Of a stretch of 64,000 nucleotides of DNA, positions 19,701 through 30,708 are shown one piece after another. The translations under genes were made by a program, and so were the position numbers. Within the stretch, counting starts at the first letter, position 1; every line of letters starts with the position of its first letter. Source of the stretch: Flectonema sp. DT1601 (lineage: Eukaryota; Euglenozoa; Diplonemea; Diplonemida; Diplonemidae); NCBI GenBank assembly GCA_964019425.1, contig OZ025845.1:124001-188000 (forward strand). The letters are read 5' to 3'. The notes under the pieces were generated by a model that saw only the letters and a program-made list of their open reading frames with translations, made no database searches and had not been told where the DNA came from.

Positions 19701-22700
19701 TTTCTCTCATTGGTGTTTGAGAACGAACACGCATGAGTTCAAGAGCCAGTTCTTTATTCCTCTCCATCAGTGCTTCATTTACCCCTGGAGAAGCGGCTGC
19801 AGTTGGTGGTGGACTCTGCTGCCTTGCTAGCAATTGCTGCTGCAAAGAAGCATTTGAACTCTCTAGTCTCTTCAATTCCTTGACCATATCCTCAGCTGTT
19901 ATCGGTGATCCTTTTGATAATTTTGCTAATTCCGTATTAAGCCACTCCGATGAATTGAATATCGGATTTTTTAATTTCTTTAGCTGACGAACTTGATCAG
20001 ATAATTGTTTATTTCTCTCAATAAGAGCTGGTCCAACATCTTGTTTTGATGATAAAAGGGATCGAAGCCTGGTAATCTCATCTCCCAGATGGGACTCTTC
20101 TCTTGATTCGGATCTACGTTCAAGTTCGTGAGCTAAGAACTGATTCTTTCTTACAAGTGAAGGGTTTAAGTCTGGAGATGCCGCGATAAACGCTCTCAGT
20201 TCAATAATCTCATCAAGCAGCTGTTTGTGTCTTTCCAACATCGCCGGGGCTATATTCTGTTCTGACGCCAACATGCTTCTCAAAACAGATATTTCGTTCG
20301 CTAAGTCTGGTGCTTCGTTAGTATTATTCTCAAGTTGTTCTCTCAGACGAGCAACTTCTTCGATGAGTTCAGCGTTGGCGCTGCTGCCGGCGCTGACGCT
20401 CGATGGTCGTCTATCTCTGGAATCTAATTCTTTTGATAATCTGTCGATTTTAAGTAACAAGTCTTTCGTAGCAACACCACTTTGTTTTTCTGATAATAAC
20501 CTTTTCAAGTGAGAGATTTCTTCATGAAGTTGGTAAGCATCATGAGAACCCCTGCTATCACCTGATGGACTGTTACTGCTGTCTAGTTGATGTGTTAGAC
20601 GATCAACTTGAGTAGCCAGTTCTTTATTTCTCTTAGCAAGAGCTGGGTTAACGTTTTGGTCTTGAAGCATATCCCTAAGTTGATATATCTCTTCATGTAA
20701 GTGTTTGTTGTTGTTATTTTTACCTTCCGATAATTTCCTTTTCAGCTGCGCAATCTCCTCATGAAGGTGAGTATTACTCGCACTACCCGTGGCATTTCTA
20801 CGTTCAACTTGCTGTCTTAGTTTTGCGTTCTCCTCGATTAACGAATTGTTTCCGTCAGCTCTTCTTTCACCCAATTCTGCTTTTAGTTTGTTTACTGTTT
20901 CTGATAATTCCTGATTCCTTTGTAGTACAGTAGGATTGATATCCTTGCTTTTTAATATGTTTCTGAGTTGTGAGATCTCATCGTGTAGGTGTGCAGTGTT
21001 TCTCATATTGTTGTTTCTCAATGGTGAGATATCATCATTACGACTACGACGACTTCCTTCATCTGATGAATATTGTGTTGGCTGATTCTTCTTCAGTCGA
21101 TCGATCTCATTAACGAGTTCCTTATTCCTATCGATAAGTGATGGGTTCACATCCCTGCTGCTTAACATGTTTCTGAGATGTGAAATCTCATCATTCAAAT
21201 GAGTGTTGTCAACAGTTGCGGGCTTCTCTCTCTTCAATCTGTCAACTGTGTCAGCCAGTTCTCTGTTCCTCTCAACGAGGGCTGGGTCAACGTTGTTACT
21301 CTTCAGCAGGTTTCTCAGGTGTGAAATTTCATCGTGTAGGTGAGTGTTGTCACCACCACCACCACCAGAGGAGGAAGCAGGTCTTCTATTCAACTGTTCT
21401 TTCAGACGTGCGATCTCATCCCGAAGACGAGAATCGTCTCCTCCGGATGGAGGCCGTCTGTTGGGCTCATTCTTCAGTCGATCGATCTCATCAACGAGTT
21501 CCTTATTCCTATCGATAAGTGATGGGTTCACATCCCTGCTGCTTAACATGTTTCTCAGATGTGAAATCTCGTCATTCAAGTGGGTGTTGTCAACAGCTGG
21601 AGGCTTCTCTCTCTTCAATCTGTCAACTGTGTCAGCCAGTTCTCTGTTTCTCTCAACGAGGGCTGGGTCAACGTTGTTACTCTTCAGCAGGTTTCTCAGG
21701 TGTGAAATCTCATCGTGTAGGTGAGTGTTGTCAACACCACCACCACCACCACCACCAGAGGAGGAAGCAGGTCTTCCATTCAACTGTTCTTTAAGACGTG
21801 CGATCTCATCCCGAAGACGAGAATCGTCTCCTCCCGATGACGGCTGTCTGGATAGTTCATTCTTCAGTCGATCGATATCGTCAATGAGGTCCTTGTTCCT
21901 TTGAATTAAAACAGGATTCACATCTCTGTTACTCAACATATCTCTGAGGTGTGAAATCTCATCGTGTAGGTGAGTGTTGTCACCACCACCACCACCACCA
22001 CCACCAGAGGAGGAAGCAGGTCTTCTATTCAACTGTTCTTTCAGACGTGCGATCTCATCCCGAAGACGAGAATCGTCTCCTCCGGATGGAGGCCGTCTGT
22101 TGGGCTCATTCTTCAGTCGATCGATCTCATCAACGAGTTCCTTATTCCTATCGATAAGTGATGGGTTCACATCCCTGCTGCTTAACATGTTTCTGAGGTA
22201 CGCTATCTCATCATTCAAGTGAGTGTTGTCAACAGTTGCAGGCTTCTCTCTCTTCAATCTGTCAACTGTGTCAGCCAGTTCTCTGTTTCTCTCAACGAGG
22301 GCTGGGTCAACGTTGTTACTCTTCAGCAGGTTTCTCAGGTGTGAAATCTCATCGTGTAGGTGAGTGTTGTCAACACCACCACCACCACCACCACCAGAGG
22401 AGGAAGCAGGTCTTCTATTCAACTGTTCTTTAAGACGTGCGATCTCATCCCGAAGACGGGAATCGTCTCCTCCTGACGACGGCTGCCTGGATAGTTCATT
22501 CTTCAGTCGATCGATATCGTCAATGAGGTCCTTGTTCCTTTGAATTAAAACAGGATTCACATCTCTGTTACTCAACATATCTCTGAGGTGTGAAATCTCA
22601 TCGTGTAGGTGAGTGTTGTCACCACCACCACCACCAGAGGAGGAAGCAGGTCTTCTATTCAACTGTTCTTTCAGACGTGCGATCTCATCCCGAAGACGAG

Positions 22701-25700
22701 AATCGTCTCCTCCGGATGGAGGCCGTCTGTTGGGCTCATTCTTCAGTCGATCGATCTCATCAATGAGTTCCTTATTTCTCTGGATGAGTAACGGGTTTAC
22801 ATCACTTCCCTTTAACATATTCCTAAGATATAATATTTCATCATGTAAGTGAGTGTTGTCATTACTGGTTGATTCATTCTTTCTACTTAACAGATCTTTG
22901 AGTTTAGAGATTTCCTCCCGAAGACGAGAATCGTCTCCACCTGATGACGGCTGTCTGGAAAGCTCGTCTCTTAAATTATGTATTTCATCAGCTAATTCCT
23001 TATTCCTATCAAGTATAACTGGGTTGATATCCTTACTTCTTAGAACACTTCGAAGGTAAGATATCTCATCTTGTAAATGTTTATCGTTGTTGTTGGAGGT
23101 AGTCTTACTTAACTTGTCCTTTAGGAATGATATCTCATTTAGAAGATCTGCATTACTGATATTATTACTTCCATTAGATGACTTCAGTTTATCTATCTCA
23201 TCAACGAGGTCTCTGTTTCTCTTAAGTAGTGCTGGGTCAACGTTGTTACTCTTTAACATATCTCTGAGGTGTGAGATCTCATCGTGTAGGTGAGTGTTGT
23301 CAGAAGCTCCTCTCAACTGTTCTTTAAGACTTGCGATCTCATCCCGAAGACGAGAATCATCTCCTCCGGATTGAGGCCGTCTGTTGGGCTCATTCTTCAG
23401 TCGATCGATCTCATTAACGAGTTCCTTATTCCTATCGATAAGTGATGGGTTCACATCCCTGCTGCTTAACATGTTTCTGAGGTACGCTATCTCATCATTC
23501 AAGTGGGTGTTGTCAACAGTTGCAGGCTTCTCTCTCTTCAATCTGTCAACTGTGTCAGCCAGTTCTCTGTTCCTCTCAACCAGGGCTGGGTCAACGTTGT
23601 TACTCTTCAGCAGGTTTCTCAGGTGTGAAATCTCATCGTGTAGGTGAGTGTTGTCACCACCACCACCACCAGAGGAGGAAGCAGGTCTTCCATTCAACTG
23701 TTCTTTAAGACGTGCAATCTCATCCCGAAGACGGGAATCGTCTCCTCCGGATGGAGGCCGTCTGTTGGGCTCATTCTTCAGTCGATCGATCTCATCAACG
23801 AGTTCCTTATTCCTATCGATAAGTGATGGGTTCACATCCCTGCTGCTTAACATGTTTCTGAGGTACGCTATCTCATCATTCAAGTGAGTGTTGTCAACAG
23901 TTGCGGGCTTCTCTCTCTTCAATCTGTCAACTGTGTCAGCCAGTTCTCTGTTCCTCTCAACGAGGGCTGGGTCAACGTTGTTACTCTTCAGCAGGTTTCT
24001 CAGGTGTGAAATCTCATCGTGTAGGTGAGTGTTGTCACCACCACCACCACCACCAGAGGAGGAAGCAGTTCTTCTATTCAACTGTTCTTTCAGACGTGCG
24101 ATCTCATCCCGAAGACGGGAATCGTCTCCTCCGAATGGATTTGATGACTCTCTCTTCAGTCGATCGATTTCATCTACGAGCTGTTTATTTCTTTGAATGA
24201 GTGCAGGGTCCACGTTGTTACTTTTTAACATCGTTCTGAGATGTGCAATTTCATCATAAAGATGAGAGTTATCAGATGAAGACATTCGTCTATCTGCCTG
24301 TGATAGTTTTCCTCTCATACTGTCAAGTTGATTAACCAGTTGTTTGTTTCTTAGAATGAGCGCCGGGTTTACATCTCTGGCTGATAATATTTCTCTGAGA
24401 CTTGCGACTTCGTCTTGTAAGTTACCATCGCCACTTTTAGATGGATTTCTATTCTCAATCGCTAATAATTGATTTAGTTGATTTCTAAGTTTATTAATTT
24501 CAGAGACGAGATCTTTATTTCTTTCTAACAAAGCAGCATTTACATCGTTTGATTTTATTTTCAACATTAGTTTCAATATTTCTTCATTATCCTGGGTAGC
24601 GTGTTCCCCAGGAGTATGGATTTTGTTGTTGTGTAGCTTTGATTCCAAAATTTGATTTTCAGCTTTCAAACTTGACAATAAAACACGAAGATTGTTCATT
24701 TCATCAATCAAATGAGTACCAGCTGTGGGGGCAGATCTTAATTGATCATTCTCATTACGAAGTGAAGTAATTATGTTGTGGAGATCATTTTCACTGTTAC
24801 CTCCAACCGGCGTTGGAGAAACGGACGACGGTTCTCTCTCTTTACTTATAATTCTACTTCTCAACATTTCATTTTCATGACGTTGGCTTGCCTCACGCTC
24901 TCGTGCTAATTGCTCATTAGTACTAATATCTGATTTCAAGTTTGATATTTCTGATTTCAGTAAATTTATTTCCTCAAGAGAATTAAGATCAGGAGTTGAC
25001 TTCTTTTTTAAAATATCACGTTCTCTGTTTAATGCGGATATACGAGCTTTTAACAGTTCTATTTCATCATCAGAAGTAGATAACTGTCGATTGCGAGACT
25101 CCAATTCCGATGTTTTATTTTTTTGATCCTGAAGATCGTTGCAGCTGTCATTATAATTAATTGATAATTTATTCAAATTAGATTTTAATTTTTCATTTTC
25201 ATCGTTTAAATAATCAACCTTTCTACAACTGTTGTCGTAGTCCAATCGAAGTGTTTTAATTTCGTTAGTAAGGTTGTCGTCTGAAGGTGAATTCTTTGTT
25301 TTGTTGTGAAGCGATGATAGGTCGTCTTTTAGTCTTCTGTTTTCTTCTAATAATTCATTTATCTTATTCGTTGCAGATGGTCCAGGTGTGTTATTCCTAG
25401 TAGTCTCTAACTCACTTCGGAGTCTTTGAATTTCCTTCGCCGCACGATCACCTTCAGAGTGAAAACGAGCTCTCTCATCACGAAGTGAAGTAAGCTCCGG
25501 ATTTGCTTTCAAAACAGTAATCTCAGATCTAAGAATGTCATTATCAGCTTGCAAACACCTCAAGCTATCAGTCAGAGATGCGATTTGTTGTAATGCTCTC
25601 GCGTGTTCAACCGAATTAGGTTCTGACTTTATACCATCTTGTCCCTTACGAGCTCGGGCAGAAGCAGACTGCGGCCTTTTTGGATCAACTGAAGGTTCTT

Positions 25701-26523
25701 GGGATGCTTTTTTGCTGCTGCTGCTTCTACGAGTTCCCAAATTTGGAGGTTTTTCTTTACTTCTTCCAGAACGAGGTGGTGAGAAGCTAAGAAGCTGTGG
25801 TTCTATTGATGCAATCACTGCTGGATGATCATGAGCTACTGGTAGTGGTACCTGAAGTGATATTGAAGGTGGTGGTGTTTGAACTGGTGGATGTAAAACT
25901 GTAGTCATCGGAACAGGAACTCGATGAAGGTGCTGAATAGAACGGAGTTCATCCTGAAGAGATTTAATAAGCTCTTGATGTCTTTGGTTTTCATCTGCTG
26001 TTTGTTTTAATTCTATGTATACTTTCCTTCCTTCAGCATGAGACGTATGAAGCATTCCTTCTAATCTGTGAACCTCTTGAATAAGGTGTTGAGGTTCTCT
26101 ACCTCCTAAACTATCAAGGTGACTTTGTTCAATACTTTCGATTGCTTGTTGTAGAAGTTGGGTTTCGTCTTCTTTTGATTGAAGAGCCTTAGTCATCGTA
26201 TCACAATGTGATTGTAAAGCACTGATTTCATCTACTTGTTCTTCAATCATTATAGACTTCGCCTGTAGTTGAGAATCTAATAAGGTTTCTCTCTCTTTCA
26301 CGACGTGGTATTTACCCTCCCAATCAATTTCTTCGTGTCTACGTGATCTAGTTGGAGGTGATCTTGCTGAGCTTCGTGTAGGAGAAATACCTCTGTAACT
26401 CATGTCAGATCCAAGAAACCTGTCTCTTTCTCTATCACCTCTGTAATTAATATCCCATGCGTATGCTCCCCTTCTGTCAGATGACGGTGGCGGATCTGGG
26501 TCTCGCTTCCTTGGGTTCACCAT
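16761..26523 (-). CDS. Giant coiled-coil protein with C-terminal Sfi1-like repeats (four exons)
   Basis: Two large frames join through three phase-0 introns. Exons are 26523-19369, 19304-19224, 19145-19053 and 18986-16761, about 3,184 residues in total. The donors are GTATGA, GTATGC and GTACGT, and the acceptors are AAACAG, CCACAG and ACACAG. Residues about 1-320 are basic and proline-rich with short coiled coils. Residues 320 to about 2,450 are almost continuous heptad repeats, with a block of near-identical composite units (HLHDEISHLRNLLKSNNVDP type, linked by S/G/D-rich spacers) at 21050-24290. The last 740 residues begin as coiled coil and end in about a dozen spaced motifs of the Sfi1/centrin-binding kind (ALKYFMRWQERSKTF, IYRFYSAWRRNA, LYFRQWEALTKRAF). 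A basal-body or cytoskeletal scaffold that binds centrin or calmodulin is inferred. Confidence 0.8.
21050..24290 (-). repeat. Coding tandem repeat inside the giant coiled-coil gene
   Basis: A composite unit of roughly 370 bp (about 123 codons) recurs about eight times with partial units. It is built from three related sub-units of about 40 residues (LRNLLKSNNVDPALVERN, LRNMLSSRDVNPSLIDRN and LRDEIARLKEQLN types). A Ser/Gly linker encoded by a (CCA)n microsatellite on the plus strand varies from three to seven Gly codons between units. DNA identity between units is high, so unequal crossing-over or length polymorphism is likely. Confidence 0.85.
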
Positions 26524-26823
26524 CGTGACCTGATAAGTAGAGATGAAATATTAACAACCACAACTAACGTACTTGACACAGATATTCTTCAGAAGACTTC
26601 TCTTGGATATCTGTTGAGAGAATTAGAGCTTCAAAAAAAAAAACAAAAAAAAAAATTAATAATTTTTTAAAATAGTTATATTTGGTGTTGGTGAAACGGA
26701 CAACACTCACCATCTGCATCACAGCTGGTGTGTTGTTCATTTTTTTTTTTTTTTTTTTAAAAATTGAAATTCCAAAGTATGGTAGAAACCAACATTGGAG
26801 AATATAGAGTATCAGAAGAAGTA

Positions 26824-26869
<46 letters not shown>

Positions 26870-26884
26870 CTTTCAAGTGTAATA
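26524..26884. other. Intergenic with long homopolymers
   Basis: It holds A-runs at 26634-26655 and T-runs at 26741-26758 and 26828-26869, the last being one of the longest in the window. No gene is seen. Confidence 0.6.
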
Positions 26885-28999
26885 TTATCTCCTCGCTAAA
26901 CCGAGCATTATAATACAATATTCATCAAAGTATATTTTATTTCCATCTCTATTATTGTGTTTTCGAACAATATTTTTAAACTCAGAATCAGTAGGAACGA
27001 CACCATAATTATTAAACGATTTGAATATTGGTTTAAATTCCTCTTCTTCCAGATATCCGTTACCGTTTCGATCAAGCCTATTAAATTCCTTCCGAAGCTG
27101 ATCATCTGTAAGAAGCAAATCAGAAATATTATTTTCTAAAAAACTATTTTGATAGTTTGTAAGAGCTGGGTATCCACCCACTACCCTGGTTTGATTCACA
27201 GCGGGATGACCAATTTTTAATTTCGTAGAAGGGTCGCTGTTCGCTATTAATTTCAGAGTCGTTCCTGTTTCTGTTCCAGTACCCGATGCACACAACGAGT
27301 CTGCGTAGATCTGACCTCCCCTAATCGGCCTCAGAGCACTCTTACTCGAAGGAATAAACAGATCCTCCGGTCCATGTTCTACCGTTCCTGTACTAATATT
27401 CGACGATGCAAAATTCGAACTCGGAACATGTATCTGCGTTGAAGGTGATTTCTCTTTTGAATCATCCACTTCATTGTTAGTTTGCGACCATGGAATACCC
27501 AATATACTGGTTAATATACCAACTGCATCTGTTCTGTACAGAGCATTACTTGTTAGTTCTACTGCTATGCTATTTCCTTTGAGGTAAATGTATGGAAGGT
27601 TTTCGTTAACAACGAGTACCTGACAAAGAGATTCCAAAGCAATCTCTCCGATGTCGTTATTGCTCAAATCAAAACTTTCAAGAGATGTGCATCGAGACAA
27701 AGCTTTGCACAGAACAGTACTGGGATCACAACCAGCTTCATTACCAGCGATTTGAAAATTTCGATAGTACAATATTTTTGTTTTCTTCAAAGCATCAGCG
27801 ATGAAACGAGTACCGGTAGCACCTAGTTTTGTTCTGGATATGTTGAGAGACGTGAGGGCTGGTCGTTGCTGGAGTTTATCAGCTAATTGCCTCCCTCCTT
27901 CTACACCAATAACATTGTCTTCTAATAACAATGTCTGGAGATTAGGACAGCTCTCTAATAAGTTTGTTATCGGTTTCATCGCTAAATGTGTTATCCCAGT
28001 CTCACTAAAATCAAGAAATCGAATAGCAGTTCTTGTTTTCAATGATTCTGCGATGGCAGCAGCACCTTCATCTCCTATTGGGTTTCTGGCTATGTTTAGT
28101 GACATTAAACTGCTGTTGGCACTGTTTTTTTTTTTTTTTTTTGATAAAAACATTGACATCACATTCTCATATACACACCTCAGAGCATTCCCAAATAGAA
28201 CACATGCTTCAGTTGAAATTGAGCAGCTTTCTATGTTTAATTCTCGAAGGGTGTGATTGACTTTGAAGGCTTCTCCAAACATTATTATGGCGTCTCCTAA
28301 ACGATTATTTTGTAAATTGAGTGACTGCAGTGATGTATTTTCTGACATTGCCGTTGCGATTGAGAAAGCTCCTTCTTGACCGATGTAGTTCATGGCGACG
28401 TTGAGTGAGATGAGTTGGTTGTTATTTCTTAAACCGTCAGCTAATGAGATTGCTCCAACTACTTTTGCTCGATTCCATCCGAGGTTCAGGCTCTTCAATT
28501 TTTTATTTTTCGACAAAGCAGCTCCAATCGCAGCAATCCCATCTTTTTGAATCTTATTTCTCTCTAATGAAATTTCTGTCAAACTATTATTGTTAACCAT
28601 CGCATCAGCCATAGCTATTCCGAATTCATCTCGAAGATCATTCCACTCCAAATCAATTATTTGCAATGTTTGATTGGTTTTTAAAGCCCCTGCTATGTGT
28701 AATCCCCCACTACTACATAATTTATTCCTCCCAACACCAAGACTAAGTAAATATTTATTTACACATAAAGCTTGAGCTAAAGGAACAGCACCCTGAATAC
28801 CAATATCGTTCCTGCGGAGTTCTAAGTTTGTTAGTGACCAATTATCAGTGAGTCCTCTGGCTACTTCAAGCATCCCCTCAGCTTTTATCTCAGTACCATC
28901 AAGAAATAAATTCAACGACGTAATACTGTCATCAGTGAGACCGTATTTCTCAAGATACTTCTTTCCGTTATCCCCATCTGAATGTGTTGTCAAAACCAT
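26885..28999 (-). CDS. RI-type leucine-rich repeat protein with C-terminal EF-hand
   Basis: The open frame has 704 codons, but codons for 19 residues (starting CVYENVMSM and ending in a Lys run) form a 57-nt GTGTGT...AACAG intron at 28178-28122 that is a multiple of three and has no stop. Removing it restores a regular repeat (LFGNALSANSSLMSLNIARN) and gives about 685 residues. Residues about 20-480 contain some 14 ribonuclease-inhibitor-type LRRs (SLxxLxLxxNxIGxEGAxAIA). A low-complexity linker follows, then an EF-hand near the C-terminus with a good calcium loop (DRNGNGYLEEEE) and a weaker second one. Such proteins are often axonemal or cytoskeletal adaptors, and that role is inferred. The acceptor TCTTATTCCCAACCCAG precedes the start. 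Confidence 0.85.
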   Translation of the reverse strand: MVLTTHSDGDNGKKYLEKYGLTDDSITSLNLFLDGTEIKAEGMLEVARGLTDNWSLTNLELRRNDIGIQGAVPLAQALCVNKYLLSLGVGRNKLCSSGGLHIAGALKTNQTLQIIDLEWNDLRDEFGIAMADAMVNNNSLTEISLERNKIQKDGIAAIGAALSKNKKLKSLNLGWNRAKVVGAISLADGLRNNNQLISLNVAMNYIGQEGAFSIATAMSENTSLQSLNLQNNRLGDAIIMFGEAFKVNHTLRELNIESCSISTEACVLFGNALRCVYENVMSMFLSKKKKKNSANSSLMSLNIARNPIGDEGAAAIAESLKTRTAIRFLDFSETGITHLAMKPITNLLESCPNLQTLLLEDNVIGVEGGRQLADKLQQRPALTSLNISRTKLGATGTRFIADALKKTKILYYRNFQIAGNEAGCDPSTVLCKALSRCTSLESFDLSNNDIGEIALESLCQVLVVNENLPYIYLKGNSIAVELTSNALYRTDAVGILTSILGIPWSQTNNEVDDSKEKSPSTQIHVPSSNFASSNISTGTVEHGPEDLFIPSSKSALRPIRGGQIYADSLCASGTGTETGTTLKLIANSDPSTKLKIGHPAVNQTRVVGGYPALTNYQNSFLENNISDLLLTDDQLRKEFNRLDRNGNGYLEEEEFKPIFKSFNNYGVVPTDSEFKNIVRKHNNRDGNKIYFDEYCIIMLGLARR

Positions 29000-29722
29000 A
29001 GTCTGTAGTGTTGAGGACTGGGTTGGGAATAAGAGATGTTCGATTCCCTCTTAAATCAATTTTTTCATATAATGAGAATCTGTAGTGAAGCTTTATGTGA
29101 ACATCTGATTAATTATTTAAATTTAATTATTTATCGAAAAAAAATAAAACCAAACTGTTAGATTGAGTAGAAAGATGTTGGTCGAAGTATAAAAAAAAAA
29201 AAAAAAAAAAAATGAGCGGGGGGAGAGAAGCGGGAACGAAAAAAATTAAAAAAAAAACCAGCAACCTAATTAATAGCACAAAAAAAAGGATACCCCTCCC
29301 CTCAGAATTCCGACACCCTACAGCTAATTCTTGAAATACGTTTTGTCGTTTAGAGAAAACAGCCAAACAGAGGCGTTTTCATTTCATTGTGTTTATTTTG
29401 ATTTTTCACCACAAAAACACGAGGAACTTCTTCTTCTTTTTTTTTTTTTTTTTTTTAAAATGAAGTTAGCAGTTTCAGAAATTTGTGCGTTGGGGAGGAT
29501 AGTTGTTTCCCCAAAACAAAAACAAAACAAAAATGGAGGACAGGGCAAATAGTGTATCAATGCAACAACCAAAAAAAAAAAAAAAAAAAAAAAAGAACCC
29601 CGCAACTGACCGCACGAAAAAAAACAAAACCAAATTCAGAATTTTTATAAAGAAGGAACTCAAACCATTTTCTGCAACCTACACCAAACCAATACAAATA
29701 GACAAATTCGGATTTAAGATAA
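29000..29722. other. Intergenic, homopolymer-rich
   Basis: A-runs at 29189-29211 and 29572-29594 and a T-run at 29437-29456 dominate. The short frames here translate to Phe or Lys runs. No gene is seen. Confidence 0.6.
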
Positions 29723-30466
29723 TTACACGACTGTAGCATTCGGAGTCGGTGTACCAGGAATCACGATTGTTTTTGGAGCATCACTGTGTAACCATTTAAA
29801 ATAAATAATTAAACAAATTATTGTCAACAACGCTATAATTATTAATATTTGCATCAGCCTATTGTAAACGAAAGCTCTTTTAAGTGTCGTTACTAGGACT
29901 TTCGATCTAGTCATGTTTTCACTAATTTCATGTGTGGTGTCGATCGTGTGTAGCATTGTCTCACGTTGACGTCGTAGATGATGAACTGTGTCTTGACCCA
30001 ATCGCTCCGACTCAATAGCGATATGCTCGCTTCGTTCTGCAGATTTATTTTGATTTCTCAGTAGCTTATTAGTCTCTATCGATTTTTGACGTGATGGAGA
30101 TAAATCCTCAGCGGTTTCCATCTCACTGCCATCATCAAGATGGTCTTTCATTCCACTAAATAAAGTTTCTTTCTTTGCCTTTGTACTATCCAGAGTTGAC
30201 ATTTCACGTTCAATTGCGCGAATGTCTTTTCGTGCTCCGGCAGTTTTTCTTCTCCAAACTGCTCTTTCAGCTGTATTTTGAATTTGTGGTATGGCTAATT
30301 CTGTCATTTTCAAAGCATTGTTGCATGTTTTTAAAGTCTTTCTTACTTCACCACAACACTCTTTGTGTCGGGACCCGTGAGATTCTTCTCGGAAGACTCT
30401 CAAGGCTTCCTCAGCATCTCTCAAAGTTGCCTCGAAGGAGTCGTACTCTGCAGCTACGGTTGTCAT
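29723..30466 (-). CDS. VTI1: Vti1-type Qb-SNARE
   Basis: The protein has 247 residues. Residues about 1-100 form the helical N-terminal region typical of Vti1. Residues about 128-200 are a SNARE heptad region (NQNKSAERSEHIAIESERLG, then a Q-layer region and SKVLVTTLKRAFVYNR). Residues 206-229 form a C-terminal membrane anchor (LMQILIIIALLTIICLIIYF), followed by a short lumenal tail. The spacing and the conserved SERLGQDTVHHLRRQRE match Vti1a/b (IAVETEQIGQEMLENLSHDRE in human VTI1A). It acts in vesicle fusion at the trans-Golgi and endosomes. The start follows an AATCAG acceptor about 20 nt upstream. Confidence 0.85.
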   Translation of the reverse strand: MTTVAAEYDSFEATLRDAEEALRVFREESHGSRHKECCGEVRKTLKTCNNALKMTELAIPQIQNTAERAVWRRKTAGARKDIRAIEREMSTLDSTKAKKETLFSGMKDHLDDGSEMETAEDLSPSRQKSIETNKLLRNQNKSAERSEHIAIESERLGQDTVHHLRRQRETMLHTIDTTHEISENMTRSKVLVTTLKRAFVYNRLMQILIIIALLTIICLIIYFKWLHSDAPKTIVIPGTPTPNATVV

Positions 30467-30708
30467 TGTGTTCTGCTGTGCTTGTTTTCTGATTTTGAAT
30501 TGAAAAAAAAAAAAATATGTTATGAAATTATTAACGTCACTCTGAAAATCTAAAGTATTCTAATGTTGAACACGCAGTCTTACAAAGTTTGAGCTTCGTT
30601 CCCTTGAAGGAAGTGGGAGAAGGAAAATGCCACAGAATCCAGTACAAGATTTAAATAATTATGATGTTGGGCTGAAAGCCACACGATACAATCCAACAGT
30701 ATTTCAGT

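Noticed and set aside
21180-24200. Plus-strand frames with His- or Ser/Pro-rich stretches across the giant coiled-coil gene
   Set aside because: They are antisense readings of the coding tandem repeat and its (CCA)n linker; the minus-strand frame is continuous and has clear heptads.
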